Below the pieces are notes generated by a model. The model did no database searches, had not been told where the DNA came from, and worked only from the letters and a program-made list of their open reading frames with translations. Of a DNA stretch of 5,444 nucleotides, positions 1 through 5,444 are shown in pieces (the stretch's first letter is position 1; every line of letters begins with the position of its first letter). The DNA is from Chloroflexota bacterium. GTDB lineage: Bacteria > Chloroflexota > Dehalococcoidia > UBA2979. The position numbers and the translations under genes are program-made. The stretch lies in assembly GCA_947446155.1 (NCBI GenBank), contig CANFFZ010000126.1, forward strand, positions 1-5,444, written 5' to 3'.

Positions 1-1
1 C

Positions 2-565
2 CTGCGTGCCGCGATTGAGCGGGACGTGATCCGCGCGATCTGCCCGCCGGAGTTGATGGACGACCAGACGAAGATCTTCGTGAACCCGACCGGCCGCTTC
101 GTTGTCGGCGGGCCGATGGGTGATGCGGGGCTGACCGGGCGCAAGATCATCGTCGACACATACGGCGGCGTGGCCCGCCACGGCGGCGGCGCCTTCTCCG
201 GCAAAGACCCGACCAAGGTCGACCGCTCGGCGGCGTACGCCGCGCGCCACCTCGCGAAGAACGTGGTGGCGGCAGGACTCGCGGACCGCTTCGAGGTACA
301 GGTGTCGTACGCCATCGGCGTGGCGCACCCCACCTCGGTCGCGTTCGAGACGTTCGGGACGGCGAAGATCGATGAGGCGGACCTCGGTCGGCTGATCGAG
401 GCGCACTTCGACCTGCGTCCGGCCGCGATCGTGGACCGCTTCGACCTGCGCCGGCCGATCTACCAGCAGACGGCGTCCTACGGCCACTTCGGCCGCCTGG
501 ACCTCGACCTGCCGTGGGAGCGCCTCGATGTGGCGGACGCGCTGCGGAAGGCTGCTGGGCTGTAG
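2..565 (+). CDS. metK: S-adenosylmethionine synthetase, C-terminal half (5' end outside window)
   Basis: This gene makes S-adenosylmethionine from ATP and L-methionine in the cytoplasm, the main methyl donor of the cell. The frame is open from the window edge, and 187 codons are present of the roughly 380-410 usual for the family, so about half the protein lies upstream. Directly visible are the conserved NPTGRF and [13 protein letters not shown] segments, IIVDTYGG, and the glycine-rich [19 protein letters not shown] signature (encoded from 182). That signature carries the two lysines and the aspartate that correspond to Lys265, Lys269 and Asp271 of the E. coli enzyme. The C-terminal domain continues with [12 protein letters not shown] and ends normally at TAG 563-565. 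No interruption or unusual residue is seen. The following gene starts 89 nt downstream behind its own promoter-like sequence, so metK is probably a separate transcription unit, although no terminator hairpin with a T-run is visible between them. Confidence 0.97.
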   Translation: MRAAIERDVIRAICPPELMDDQTKIFVNPTGRFVVGGPMGDAGLTGRKIIVDTYGGVARHGGGAFSGKDPTKVDRSAAYAARHLAKNVVAAGLADRFEVQVSYAIGVAHPTSVAFETFGTAKIDEADLGRLIEAHFDLRPAAIVDRFDLRRPIYQQTASYGHFGRLDLDLPWERLDVADALRKAAGL

Positions 566-631
566 GCGAGGGAATCTGCACTCACGGACATAACCGTTGA
601 GGTGCAATGGCGACCGCATCGCTCGCCTCCC

Positions 632-655
632 CGATCCCGCGTAGGATCGCGGTGA
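632..655 (+). promoter_or_regulatory. Probable leaderless promoter with overlapping inverted repeat before the nucleotidyltransferase gene
   Basis: A TAGGAT hexamer at 642-647 matches TANNNT-type -10 boxes and ends exactly 7 nt before the ATG at 655. Transcription would then start at or within a base of the start codon, giving a leaderless mRNA, a common arrangement in high-GC bacteria and Deinococcus-like groups. No good -35 is seen at the expected distance. The box is embedded in a perfect 6-bp inverted repeat, CGATCC (632-637) and GGATCG (644-649) with a 6-nt spacer, which could be an operator half-site pair or a small hairpin. Alternatively AGGA at 643-646 serves as a ribosome binding site 8 nt from ATG; both readings support the start at 655. 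Confidence 0.45.
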
Positions 656-1704
656 TGCGAGGAATCGTGCTGGTTGGTGGAGAGGGAACTCGGCTCCGTC
701 CGCTGACCTGGCGGACGCGGAAGCAACTCGTTTCCGTCCTCAATCGCCCGCTCCTCGACCACCTGCTCCTGCACCTGCGCGCGCACGGCGTCGACCGCGT
801 GACGCTGGCGCTGACGCGCCGCTCCGACCTCATCCAGCGGGCGTACGAGGACGGCGCGCGGCTGGGGCTGGCCCTCGACTATGCCTACGAGGAGACGCCG
901 CTCGGTTCCGGGGGGGCGATCGCGAGCATCGCGCAGGGGTGGGACGAGCCGTTCTTCGTGTGCAACGGGGACATCATCACGGACCTCGACCTGACCGCGA
1001 TGTGGCGGTCGCACCAGGAGCGCGCTGCGGTGCTCTCGATCTCGCTGTTCGAGGTGGAGGACCCCTCGGCGTTCGGGGTGGCCGACCTCGGCGAGGGGTT
1101 CCGCATTCGGCGGTTCGTGGAGAAGCCGAAGCGCGAGGATGCGCCGAGCCTGCTGATCAACTCGGGGACGTGGATCTTCGATCCGTCGCTGATCGCGCAG
1201 ATGGACCCGACGACGTTCCACCGGGTGGAGGAGCGACTGTTCCCTGACCTGTGCAACGCGGGCAAGCCGGTCTTCGGGTTCGACCACTCGGGGGGGTACT
1301 GGGGCGACATCGGCAATCCGGTGGCGCTGCTGCGGGTGAACCTCGACCTGGTGCAGGGGGCGATCCCCGCGCGCCTGATCGGCGTACCCGTCACGCATGG
1401 GGTACTCGTCGACGCGACGGCGACCATCGATGACGGGGCGCGCATCGAGGGGCCGGCGGTGATCGGCGCCGGGACGGTCGTCGAGCGCGGCGCACGGGTG
1501 ACCAGCAGCGTGCTGTGGGACGGCGCACACGTCGGCGCGAACGCCGTAGTGCGCGGCTCGACGGTCGCGACGGGCGCACGCATTGAGGCCGGGGCAACGG
1601 TCGAGGACGCGGTGATCGCGCACGAGGCTGTGGTGCCGGCGGGCGCGGTTGTTCGAGGAGCCTCGGTCGAACCGGGGACGACGTTCGGAGGAACGGCAGT
1701 ATGA
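655..1704 (+). CDS. NDP-sugar pyrophosphorylase, probable mannose-1-phosphate guanylyltransferase
   Basis: A nucleotidyltransferase that most likely makes GDP-mannose from mannose-1-phosphate and GTP in the cytoplasm. It has 349 residues from ATG 655. Residues 3-18 hold the nucleotide-binding signature GIVLVGGEGTRLRPLT; the family lysine follows at 23. NGD at 104-106 carries the presumed metal aspartate, FVEKP is at 154-158, INSGTWIF at 168-175, and WGDIGNP at 216-222 carries the second metal aspartate. From about residue 245 the chain turns into hexapeptide-type repeats (isoleucine/valine/alanine every six residues), a left-handed beta-helix tail as in GDP-mannose and glucose-1-phosphate pyrophosphorylases. 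An in-frame ATG at 607 would add 16 residues; I prefer 655 because homologues begin just before the GG-GTRLRPL motif and because a -10-like or Shine-Dalgarno sequence precedes it. The stop overlaps the next start by 4 nt. The base (G versus U or dT) is assigned from the neighbouring mutase and isomerase, not from a diagnostic residue. One oddity is Arg22 where a proline is usual before the lysine. Confidence 0.9.
   Translation: MRGIVLVGGEGTRLRPLTWRTRKQLVSVLNRPLLDHLLLHLRAHGVDRVTLALTRRSDLIQRAYEDGARLGLALDYAYEETPLGSGGAIASIAQGWDEPFFVCNGDIITDLDLTAMWRSHQERAAVLSISLFEVEDPSAFGVADLGEGFRIRRFVEKPKREDAPSLLINSGTWIFDPSLIAQMDPTTFHRVEERLFPDLCNAGKPVFGFDHSGGYWGDIGNPVALLRVNLDLVQGAIPARLIGVPVTHGVLVDATATIDDGARIEGPAVIGAGTVVERGARVTSSVLWDGAHVGANAVVRGSTVATGARIEAGATVEDAVIAHEAVVPAGAVVRGASVEPGTTFGGTAV
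1687..1692 (+). promoter_or_regulatory. Strong Shine-Dalgarno sequence for the phosphomannomutase gene
   Basis: GGAGGA lies 8 nt before ATG 1701, inside the end of the upstream coding sequence. Together with the ATGA stop/start overlap at 1701-1704 it fixes the start of the mutase and indicates re-initiation or coupled translation. Confidence 0.8.
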
Positions 1705-3137
1705 CATCGACGCCCATCGTCTTCGGCACGGACGGGTGGCGCGCGGTGATCGCCGACGACTACACGTTCGAGAACGTGCGGACGGTGACGCAGGCGATGG
1801 CGGACTGGATGAAGCGCGACGGGTTCGCCGAGAAGGGCGTGGTGATCGGGTATGACACGCGCTTCCTCTCGGGGTCGTTCGCCGGTGCCGCCGCCGAGGT
1901 GATGGCGGCGAACGGGATCAAGGTGGCGCTGTCCTCGGTGTTCCTGCCGACGCCAGCGCTGTCGTTCGCGGTACGCGAACGCGAGGCGGGCGCGGGGATC
2001 ATGATCACGGCGTCGCACAATCCGGCTCGGTGGAACGGGTTCAAGGTGAAGCCGTGGTACGGCGGGTCCGCGCCGCCGGAGGTCACCGCCGCCATCGAGG
2101 GCGCGATCCCGGCGATCCAGGCGGCGGGCAACGTGCAGTACGCGCCGCTGGGTGAACTCGAAACGCAGGGTGCGGTGGAGCGGTACGACGTACGCGCCTC
2201 GTATCTGCGCGCGTGTACGAACTTCGTCGACCTGGAGCGGATCAAGGCAGCGGGGTTCCACGTGCTGGTGGACTCGATGTTTGGGGCAGCGCAGGGGTGG
2301 GTCGCGAAGGCGATCCTCGGCGGCGCGACGACGGTGCAGGAATTGCACGGCGAGCGGAACCCCTCGTTCCCTGGCCTGCGCGCGCCGGAGCCGATCGCGC
2401 CGAACCTGACGGAGCCGATGGCACTGATCGCCGGCGGGGGCATCGATGTGGGCCTTGCGACGGACGGGGACGGCGATCGCTTCGGGCTGATCGACGAGCG
2501 CGGGCGGTTCGTGACGCAGCTTCAGACGTTCGCGCTGCTCGTCCACTACTTCTTCGAGGTGCGCGGTGAGCGCGGCCCGATCGTGCGGTCGGTGACGATG
2601 ACACGGATGGTGGACCGCCTCGGCGAGTTGTACGGGTGCCCGGTGCATGAGACGCGCGTGGGCTTCAAGTACCTGGGGCCGAAGATGATGGAGACGGACG
2701 CGATGATCGCCGGCGAGGAGTCAGGCGGATCGGCGTTCCGTGGGCACATCCCGGAGCGTGACGGCGTGCTCTCCGGCTTGCTGGTCCTCGACGCGATGGC
2801 GAAGACGGGGAAGCGGCCCTCGGAACTGCTCGCGGACGTGTACGCGCGCGTGGGGCCGCACGAATACGACCGCATCGACGTGACGGTGCGACCGGACGAG
2901 CGCACGGTGATCGAGGCACGCGTCGGTGGTGCGACGCCCACGCGGATCGCGGGCCTCGCGGTCACGGGCGTCGACCAGATCGACGGGTACCGGTTCACCC
3001 TCGAAGGTGGGTGGTGGCTGCTGATCCGGTTCTCCGGGACGGAGCCGCTGATGCGGATCTACGCGGAGATGCCCTCGATGGAGCAGGTGCAGACGGCGCT
3101 GGCCGAGGGGCAGGGGCTGGCGGGGGTGTCGCTGTGA
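1701..3137 (+). CDS. Phosphomannomutase/phosphoglucomutase (alpha-D-phosphohexomutase family)
   Basis: This enzyme moves phosphate between C6 and C1 of a hexose, here most likely mannose-6-P to mannose-1-P for the preceding nucleotidyltransferase. It has 478 residues, a normal length, and all four family domains are complete. FGTDGWRA at 8-15 opens domain 1. TASHNP at 103-108 carries the phosphorylated Ser105. The Mg2+ loop TDGDGDR at 254-260 supplies Asp255, Asp257 and Asp259. The sugar-specificity loop EESGG is at 339-343, and the phosphate-binding loop RFSGTEPLMR is at 443-452. The GEESGG loop is shared by mannose- and glucose-preferring members, so substrate choice rests on context. Start ATG 1701 is set by a perfect GGAGGA 8 nt upstream and a 4-nt ATGA overlap with the previous gene. 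The 3' end overlaps the next gene by GTGA at 3134-3137. No frameshift or lost catalytic residue is seen. Confidence 0.95.
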   Translation: MTSTPIVFGTDGWRAVIADDYTFENVRTVTQAMADWMKRDGFAEKGVVIGYDTRFLSGSFAGAAAEVMAANGIKVALSSVFLPTPALSFAVREREAGAGIMITASHNPARWNGFKVKPWYGGSAPPEVTAAIEGAIPAIQAAGNVQYAPLGELETQGAVERYDVRASYLRACTNFVDLERIKAAGFHVLVDSMFGAAQGWVAKAILGGATTVQELHGERNPSFPGLRAPEPIAPNLTEPMALIAGGGIDVGLATDGDGDRFGLIDERGRFVTQLQTFALLVHYFFEVRGERGPIVRSVTMTRMVDRLGELYGCPVHETRVGFKYLGPKMMETDAMIAGEESGGSAFRGHIPERDGVLSGLLVLDAMAKTGKRPSELLADVYARVGPHEYDRIDVTVRPDERTVIEARVGGATPTRIAGLAVTGVDQIDGYRFTLEGGWWLLIRFSGTEPLMRIYAEMPSMEQVQTALAEGQGLAGVSL

Positions 3138-4180
3138 CGACAAGGCCGTCGCTCGAGGACGCATCGGTGATCGCGCGCGTGGACCCGCAGGGGCTCCACC
3201 GGTTGCTGCGCGCGCTGCCGTCCTCGGCAGCCGAGGCGTGGCGGCGCGGGTCGGAGTGGCCGCTGGCGCCGTCGCTGCGCACGCCTCGAAAGGTGCTGTT
3301 CGCGGGCGTCGGCGGGTCGGCGATCGGCGGCGACGTGGTGTCGACGCTGGCGGGGGTGGCATCCGAGATCCCGGTGCAGGTGGTGCGGCAGTACGAACCG
3401 CCGCCGGTGGACGAGCACACGCTGGTGATCGCCTCGTCGTTCTCGGGGAATACCGAGGAGACGCTGGCGGCGTACGAGGCCTCAGCGGGCGCGATGCGCC
3501 TCGCACTGACGACCGGCGGTGAACTCGCACGACGCGCCGAGCGCGATGGCGTGCCAGCGTTCACATACGCGTGGGACGGGCCGCCGCGCACTGGCCTCGG
3601 CTTCGGGGTGTTCGCGACGCTGGCGATCCTGAGCCGCCTCGGCGTGTTCCACCTGCCACCGCACGAGGTGGAGTCGACGATCGAGGCGATGGAGACGTAC
3701 ACGGCGCAGTGGGTGCCGGAGCAGCCGGACAATCTGGCGAAGCAGATCGGCCGTGCGCTCTACGACCGCGCAACGCTGGTGATCGCGCCGGGCGCGCTGG
3801 AGGTCACCGCGCGCCGCTGGGCCGGTGAGATCGCGGAGAACGCGAAGCAGTGGGCGCTGGCCGCGGGGCTGCCGGAGTTCAACCACAACCTGCTCGAAGC
3901 CGCGGGGACGACGACGTCGCCGCTGGGCGTGGTGCTGCTCGACTCTCCGGTCGTACACGCGCGGAACCGCCTGCGCATCCGCGAGACAGCGGGCATCCTG
4001 CGCGCGATGGGGACGCCGGTCGAGGTGGTCGAACTGCCGGGCCGGACGATGCTGGAGACGATCATGCTGGGGTGCGCCCTCGGCTCTTGGTCGTCGTACT
4101 ACCTCGCGATGCTGCGCGGGTCGGACCCGTATCCGATCCCGGTGATGGACTCGCTCAAGGGGCGGATGTCCGAGGGGTAG
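3134..4180 (+). CDS. Bifunctional phosphoglucose/phosphomannose isomerase (SIS domain)
   Basis: This protein interconverts fructose-6-P with glucose-6-P and mannose-6-P, feeding the mutase upstream. It belongs to the PGI/PMI branch of sugar isomerase (SIS) proteins known from Crenarchaeota and also found in high-GC bacteria. It has 348 residues if translation starts at GTG 3134. GVGGSAIGGD at 58-67 and SSFSGNTEET at 101-110 are the phosphosugar-binding motifs of the first SIS domain. The second domain holds AENAK (Glu235), FNHN (His251) and the terminal DSLK (Lys342), which align by motif with the glutamate, histidine and lysine described as catalytic in the Pyrobaculum enzyme. I chose GTG 3134 because it overlaps the mutase stop by 4 nt, matching the previous junction. 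An in-frame ATG at 3011 would add 41 residues of alanine/glycine/aspartate-rich sequence that is clearly a shadow of the mutase C-terminus. The last glutamate of the usual NHNE motif is Leu253 here, with a glutamate two residues later. The family also contains members not yet tested, so dual activity is inferred. Confidence 0.9.
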   Translation: MTTRPSLEDASVIARVDPQGLHRLLRALPSSAAEAWRRGSEWPLAPSLRTPRKVLFAGVGGSAIGGDVVSTLAGVASEIPVQVVRQYEPPPVDEHTLVIASSFSGNTEETLAAYEASAGAMRLALTTGGELARRAERDGVPAFTYAWDGPPRTGLGFGVFATLAILSRLGVFHLPPHEVESTIEAMETYTAQWVPEQPDNLAKQIGRALYDRATLVIAPGALEVTARRWAGEIAENAKQWALAAGLPEFNHNLLEAAGTTTSPLGVVLLDSPVVHARNRLRIRETAGILRAMGTPVEVVELPGRTMLETIMLGCALGSWSSYYLAMLRGSDPYPIPVMDSLKGRMSEG

Positions 4181-4198
4181 CCTCGATGGGGGTGCCTG

Positions 4199-4423
4199 AT
4201 GACCGGGCTCACCCTGTTCGGTGCGGTCGCCGTTTCGCTGATGCTGCTGTTCTACGCGCTGGAGCACCGCTCACCGGTGTTCGTGCTGGCGTTCGCCGGT
4301 GCGTGCGCGGCGTCCTCGATCTATGGCTTCGCGCAGGGCGCGTGGCCGTTCGGTGTGGTGGAGTCGGTGTGGGCGGTGGTGGCGCTGCGTCGGTGGTGGG
4401 GGAGGCGAGTGGGAGCGGGGTAG
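4199..4423 (+). CDS. Small conserved membrane protein of unknown function
   Basis: This 74-residue hydrophobic protein has no function I can name. Residues 4-21 and 27-45 read as two membrane segments, and 50-63 as a third short or amphipathic one, followed by a basic tail (RRWWGRR) that by the positive-inside rule would face the cytoplasm. The central stretch, with ALEHRSP, YGFAQGAWPFGVVE and VVALRRW, resembles short uncharacterised proteins I recall from several bacterial phyla, so I take it as a real gene rather than a shadow; that recollection is not verified. It starts 18 nt after the isomerase stop. A G-rich stretch at 4188-4192 lies about 6 nt before ATG 4199 and can serve as ribosome binding site. 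Composition matches the operon. It is probably the last gene of the mannose transcription unit, but nothing in it shows a link to sugar metabolism. Confidence 0.75.
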   Translation: MTGLTLFGAVAVSLMLLFYALEHRSPVFVLAFAGACAASSIYGFAQGAWPFGVVESVWAVVALRRWWGRRVGAG

Positions 4424-4433
4424 CGGGCTCGAT

Positions 4434-4478
4434 GGTTGGGGTGACCATCCCGCGCGAATCGCGAGGGCGTCCCCATCC
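4434..4478 (+). other. Strong imperfect hairpin in the spacer after the operon, possible terminator or dispersed repeat
   Basis: The core pairs CGCG 4453-4456 with CGCG 4460-4463 around an AAT loop. It then pairs CCC 4449-4451 with GGG 4465-4467 after one mismatch, AC 4444-4445 with GT 4469-4470, GGGG 4438-4441 with CCCC 4471-4474, T4437 with A4475, and GG 4434-4435 with CC 4477-4478. That is about 16 base pairs. A weak T-rich run (TTTCTT, 4486-4491) begins 8 nt later, so it may end the operon transcript, though the T-run is too far off and too short for a classical intrinsic terminator. The structure is nearly symmetric and could act on either strand. The rest of the 151-nt spacer, 4424-4574, shows no gene. 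Confidence 0.55.
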
Positions 4479-4574
4479 CCAGTCGTTTCTTGAGGCGACC
4501 TTGAGCCGTGTGCTGGCAGGGTAATAGCGAGGGGGGCGAGTTGGAGACGTATCATCCGACCTCCCGTGGATCTG

Positions 4575-5444
4575 ATGAGGGGGCTCCGCTTGCACCGACT
4601 CGACGACGCCCGAGCGAAAGTTAGTCGCGCGAACGAGCACCTCGACGCGGTGCGCGAGGAGCTGAAGCGGATCAACGACAGCAAGCCTTACAAAGTCACC
4701 GACGAACTCGACGGCGAGACTCATAAGTATGAGGCGACTGTCAGCATTGATCCGGCTCACGTCCGACGGATCGCCCTCATCACTGGTGAGGGGATCAACG
4801 CCTTGCGTTCTGCTCTCGACTACCTCGTTTGGCAACTTGTCCTCGACGCCGGTAACGAGCCTCGGCGAGGGGAAACCGCCTTCCCGTTCAGTTGGAACGC
4901 CGCTGACTTCGACAATCCGCCCGCCCGCGAAGGTGCCGTTAACGGCTTCATCCGGGTTCAGGGAGTAAGCGATAAAGCTCGAGCAAAGATTCGCGAGTTG
5001 CAGCCGTTTCGAGCACGGGAGCGCGGTGAGCCCGTCGAGTGGCATCCGCTCAAGGTCTTGAACGAACTGGTCAACGCTGACAAGCACCGCACGCTCTACG
5101 TCGTTGCCGTCCGTACTCCGATGACCGCTATCTCCTATTCACAGGTCACCGCGACCGCCGCAATGCTCAGCTTCGATACGGGCCCATTCGGGGCATTCAC
5201 TGGAGAACTCATAAACGGCGCAGTAGTCGCGCGCTGGAGCATTAAGCGCGGTTTCGAGAGGGATGTGAACGTGAATATCAATCTGTTTCCGGACATCTGG
5301 ACTTGCCCCGATCTGACGGACACCCAAGATAGGGCGTGTAGCCCTGGAAGGATGTCTGAATGGAATCGACAGGACGACGTGCACGGCGTGCGTTCACGGA
5401 CGAGTACAAGGCGGAAGTCGTCGAGCTCTGCCGCACGAGCGGCA
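4575..5444 (+). CDS. Protein of unknown function, C-terminus probably cut off by an insertion sequence
   Basis: The frame stays open from ATG 4575 to the window edge (290 codons), but only about the first 246 residues look native. I do not know its function. Residues 7-34 form a charged, helix-prone stretch. LRSALDYLVWQL at 77-88 and ELVNADKHRTL at 164-174 are the most distinctive segments; they recall a family of uncharacterised bacterial proteins in accessory regions, a match from memory only. No signal peptide or membrane segment is seen. The sequence breaks off near NINLFPDIWTCPD (about 235-245), and from about 5314 it reads into DNA belonging to an IS3-type element, where the frame gives arginine/serine-rich shadow protein over orfA. 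Homologues would be expected to run some tens of residues further, so this is likely a pseudogene. An alternative start, TTG 4590, has a better ribosome binding site (AGGGGG 4578-4583, 6 nt spacing) and removes five residues. GC content is visibly lower than in the operon, which suggests acquisition. Confidence 0.7.
   Translation, partial: MRGLRLHRLDDARAKVSRANEHLDAVREELKRINDSKPYKVTDELDGETHKYEATVSIDPAHVRRIALITGEGINALRSALDYLVWQLVLDAGNEPRRGETAFPFSWNAADFDNPPAREGAVNGFIRVQGVSDKARAKIRELQPFRARERGEPVEWHPLKVLNELVNADKHRTLYVVAVRTPMTAISYSQVTATAAMLSFDTGPFGAFTGELINGAVVARWSIKRGFERDVNVNINLFPDIWTCPDLTDTQDRACSPGRMSEWNRQDDVHGVRSRTSTRRKSSSSAARAA
5314..5444 (+). mobile_element. Left end of an IS3-family insertion sequence (right end outside window)
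   Basis: The presence of an orfA start at 5360 implies that an element begins shortly upstream. The best-looking terminus is TGACGGACACCC at 5314-5325, since IS3-type ends usually begin with TG and often carry ACCC a few bases in. TGTAGCCCTGG at 5337-5347 is the alternative. Between them a short hairpin, AGGGC 5331-5335 with GCCCT 5341-5345, sits immediately before the orfA ribosome binding site. The boundary cannot be fixed without the right-hand inverted repeat and target duplication, which are beyond the window. Confidence 0.5.
5360..5444 (+). CDS. IS3-family transposase OrfA, N-terminal fragment (continues past window)
   Basis: The first 28 codons of a transposase DNA-binding subunit. 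ATG 5360 is preceded by a very strong ribosome binding site, GGAAGGA at 5346-5352, with 7 nt spacing. The protein opens with a basic run (GRRARR) followed by AFTDEYKAEVVELCRTSG, the typical first helices of the IS3 OrfA helix-turn-helix domain (the pattern RRxFTxEYKxEVVxL). In this family OrfA binds the element's inverted repeats, and a programmed -1 frameshift fuses it to the downstream OrfB integrase; neither the frameshift site nor OrfB is in the window. An upstream ATG at 5352 is in another frame and does not give this protein. Intactness of the transposase cannot be judged here. Confidence 0.82.
   Translation, partial: MESTGRRARRAFTDEYKAEVVELCRTSG

Noticed and set aside
566..631. Possible metK terminator
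   Set aside because: Only a 4-bp GCGA/TCGC pairing is visible and no T-run follows.
607..654. Upstream in-frame ATG at 607 for the nucleotidyltransferase
   Set aside because: It adds 16 residues of non-conserved sequence; its GAGG is only 4 nt away; and a promoter/ribosome-binding signal fits ATG 655, which begins the protein right at its conserved motif.
478..2648. Long minus-strand open frames (409 and 587 codons) opposite the operon
   Set aside because: They lie antisense to conserved genes, are rich in arginine, proline and histidine, and show no domain; such frames arise from G/C-ending codons in high-GC genes.
3011..3133. ATG 3011 start giving a 389-residue isomerase
   Set aside because: The extra 41 residues lie wholly over the conserved end of the mutase in another frame and are alanine/glycine-rich shadow sequence; GTG 3134 gives the expected 4-nt overlap.
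4178..4450. Similarity between the bases after the isomerase stop and those after the small membrane gene stop (both contain CTCGATGG followed by a G-run and TGACC)
   Set aside because: The match is short and gapped, and one copy overlaps a start codon region; in G-rich DNA it is likely chance.
3850..4524. 224-codon plus-strand frame overlapping the isomerase end and the small membrane gene
   Set aside because: It is a shadow frame rich in glycine, arginine and alanine over the isomerase; only its tail covers the spacer repeat, which explains the apparent ordered ending.
4209..5087. 292-codon minus-strand open frame across the spacer and the accessory gene
   Set aside because: It crosses three unlike regions, has a proline/threonine-rich tail antisense to the small membrane protein, and lacks any recognisable motif; the plus-strand frame has a far better protein pattern.

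Overview
This is a GC-rich bacterial window. It holds the 3' half of metK, then a compact sugar-nucleotide operon, then a less GC-rich accessory stretch that runs into the left end of an insertion sequence. The high GC, the three-step mannose activation operon with an archaeal/actinobacterial-type bifunctional phosphosugar isomerase, and a TAGGAT box seven bases before a start codon suggest a high-GC lineage such as Chloroflexota or Actinomycetota. That placement is inference from style, not a marker-based assignment.

Layout, all on the + strand. Positions 2-565: C-terminal half of S-adenosylmethionine synthetase. Positions 566-654: short spacer with an inverted repeat overlapping a TAGGAT -10-like box. 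Positions 655-1704: NDP-sugar pyrophosphorylase with a beta-helix tail. Positions 1701-3137: phosphomannomutase/phosphoglucomutase. Positions 3134-4180: bifunctional phosphoglucose/phosphomannose isomerase. Positions 4199-4423: a 74-residue membrane protein of unknown function. Positions 4424-4574: non-coding, with a strong imperfect hairpin. From 4575 on: a gene of unknown function whose C-terminus appears to be cut by an IS3-family element; orfA of that element starts at 5360 and leaves the window.

The three central genes overlap by 4 nt at each junction (ATGA, GTGA), so they are almost certainly co-transcribed and translationally coupled. Together they encode a full route from fructose-6-phosphate to a nucleotide sugar: isomerase (fructose-6-P to mannose-6-P), mutase (mannose-6-P to mannose-1-P) and nucleotidyltransferase (mannose-1-P to GDP-mannose). 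A glucose version of the last two steps cannot be excluded from sequence alone. The genes stand in the reverse order of the pathway.

I found no tRNA, rRNA, CRISPR array or clear phage gene. I found no convincing wholly new system. The items most worth a second look are the disrupted accessory gene with its insertion sequence, the hairpin-bearing intergenic block that looks like a dispersed repeat, and the likely leaderless promoter of the mannose operon.
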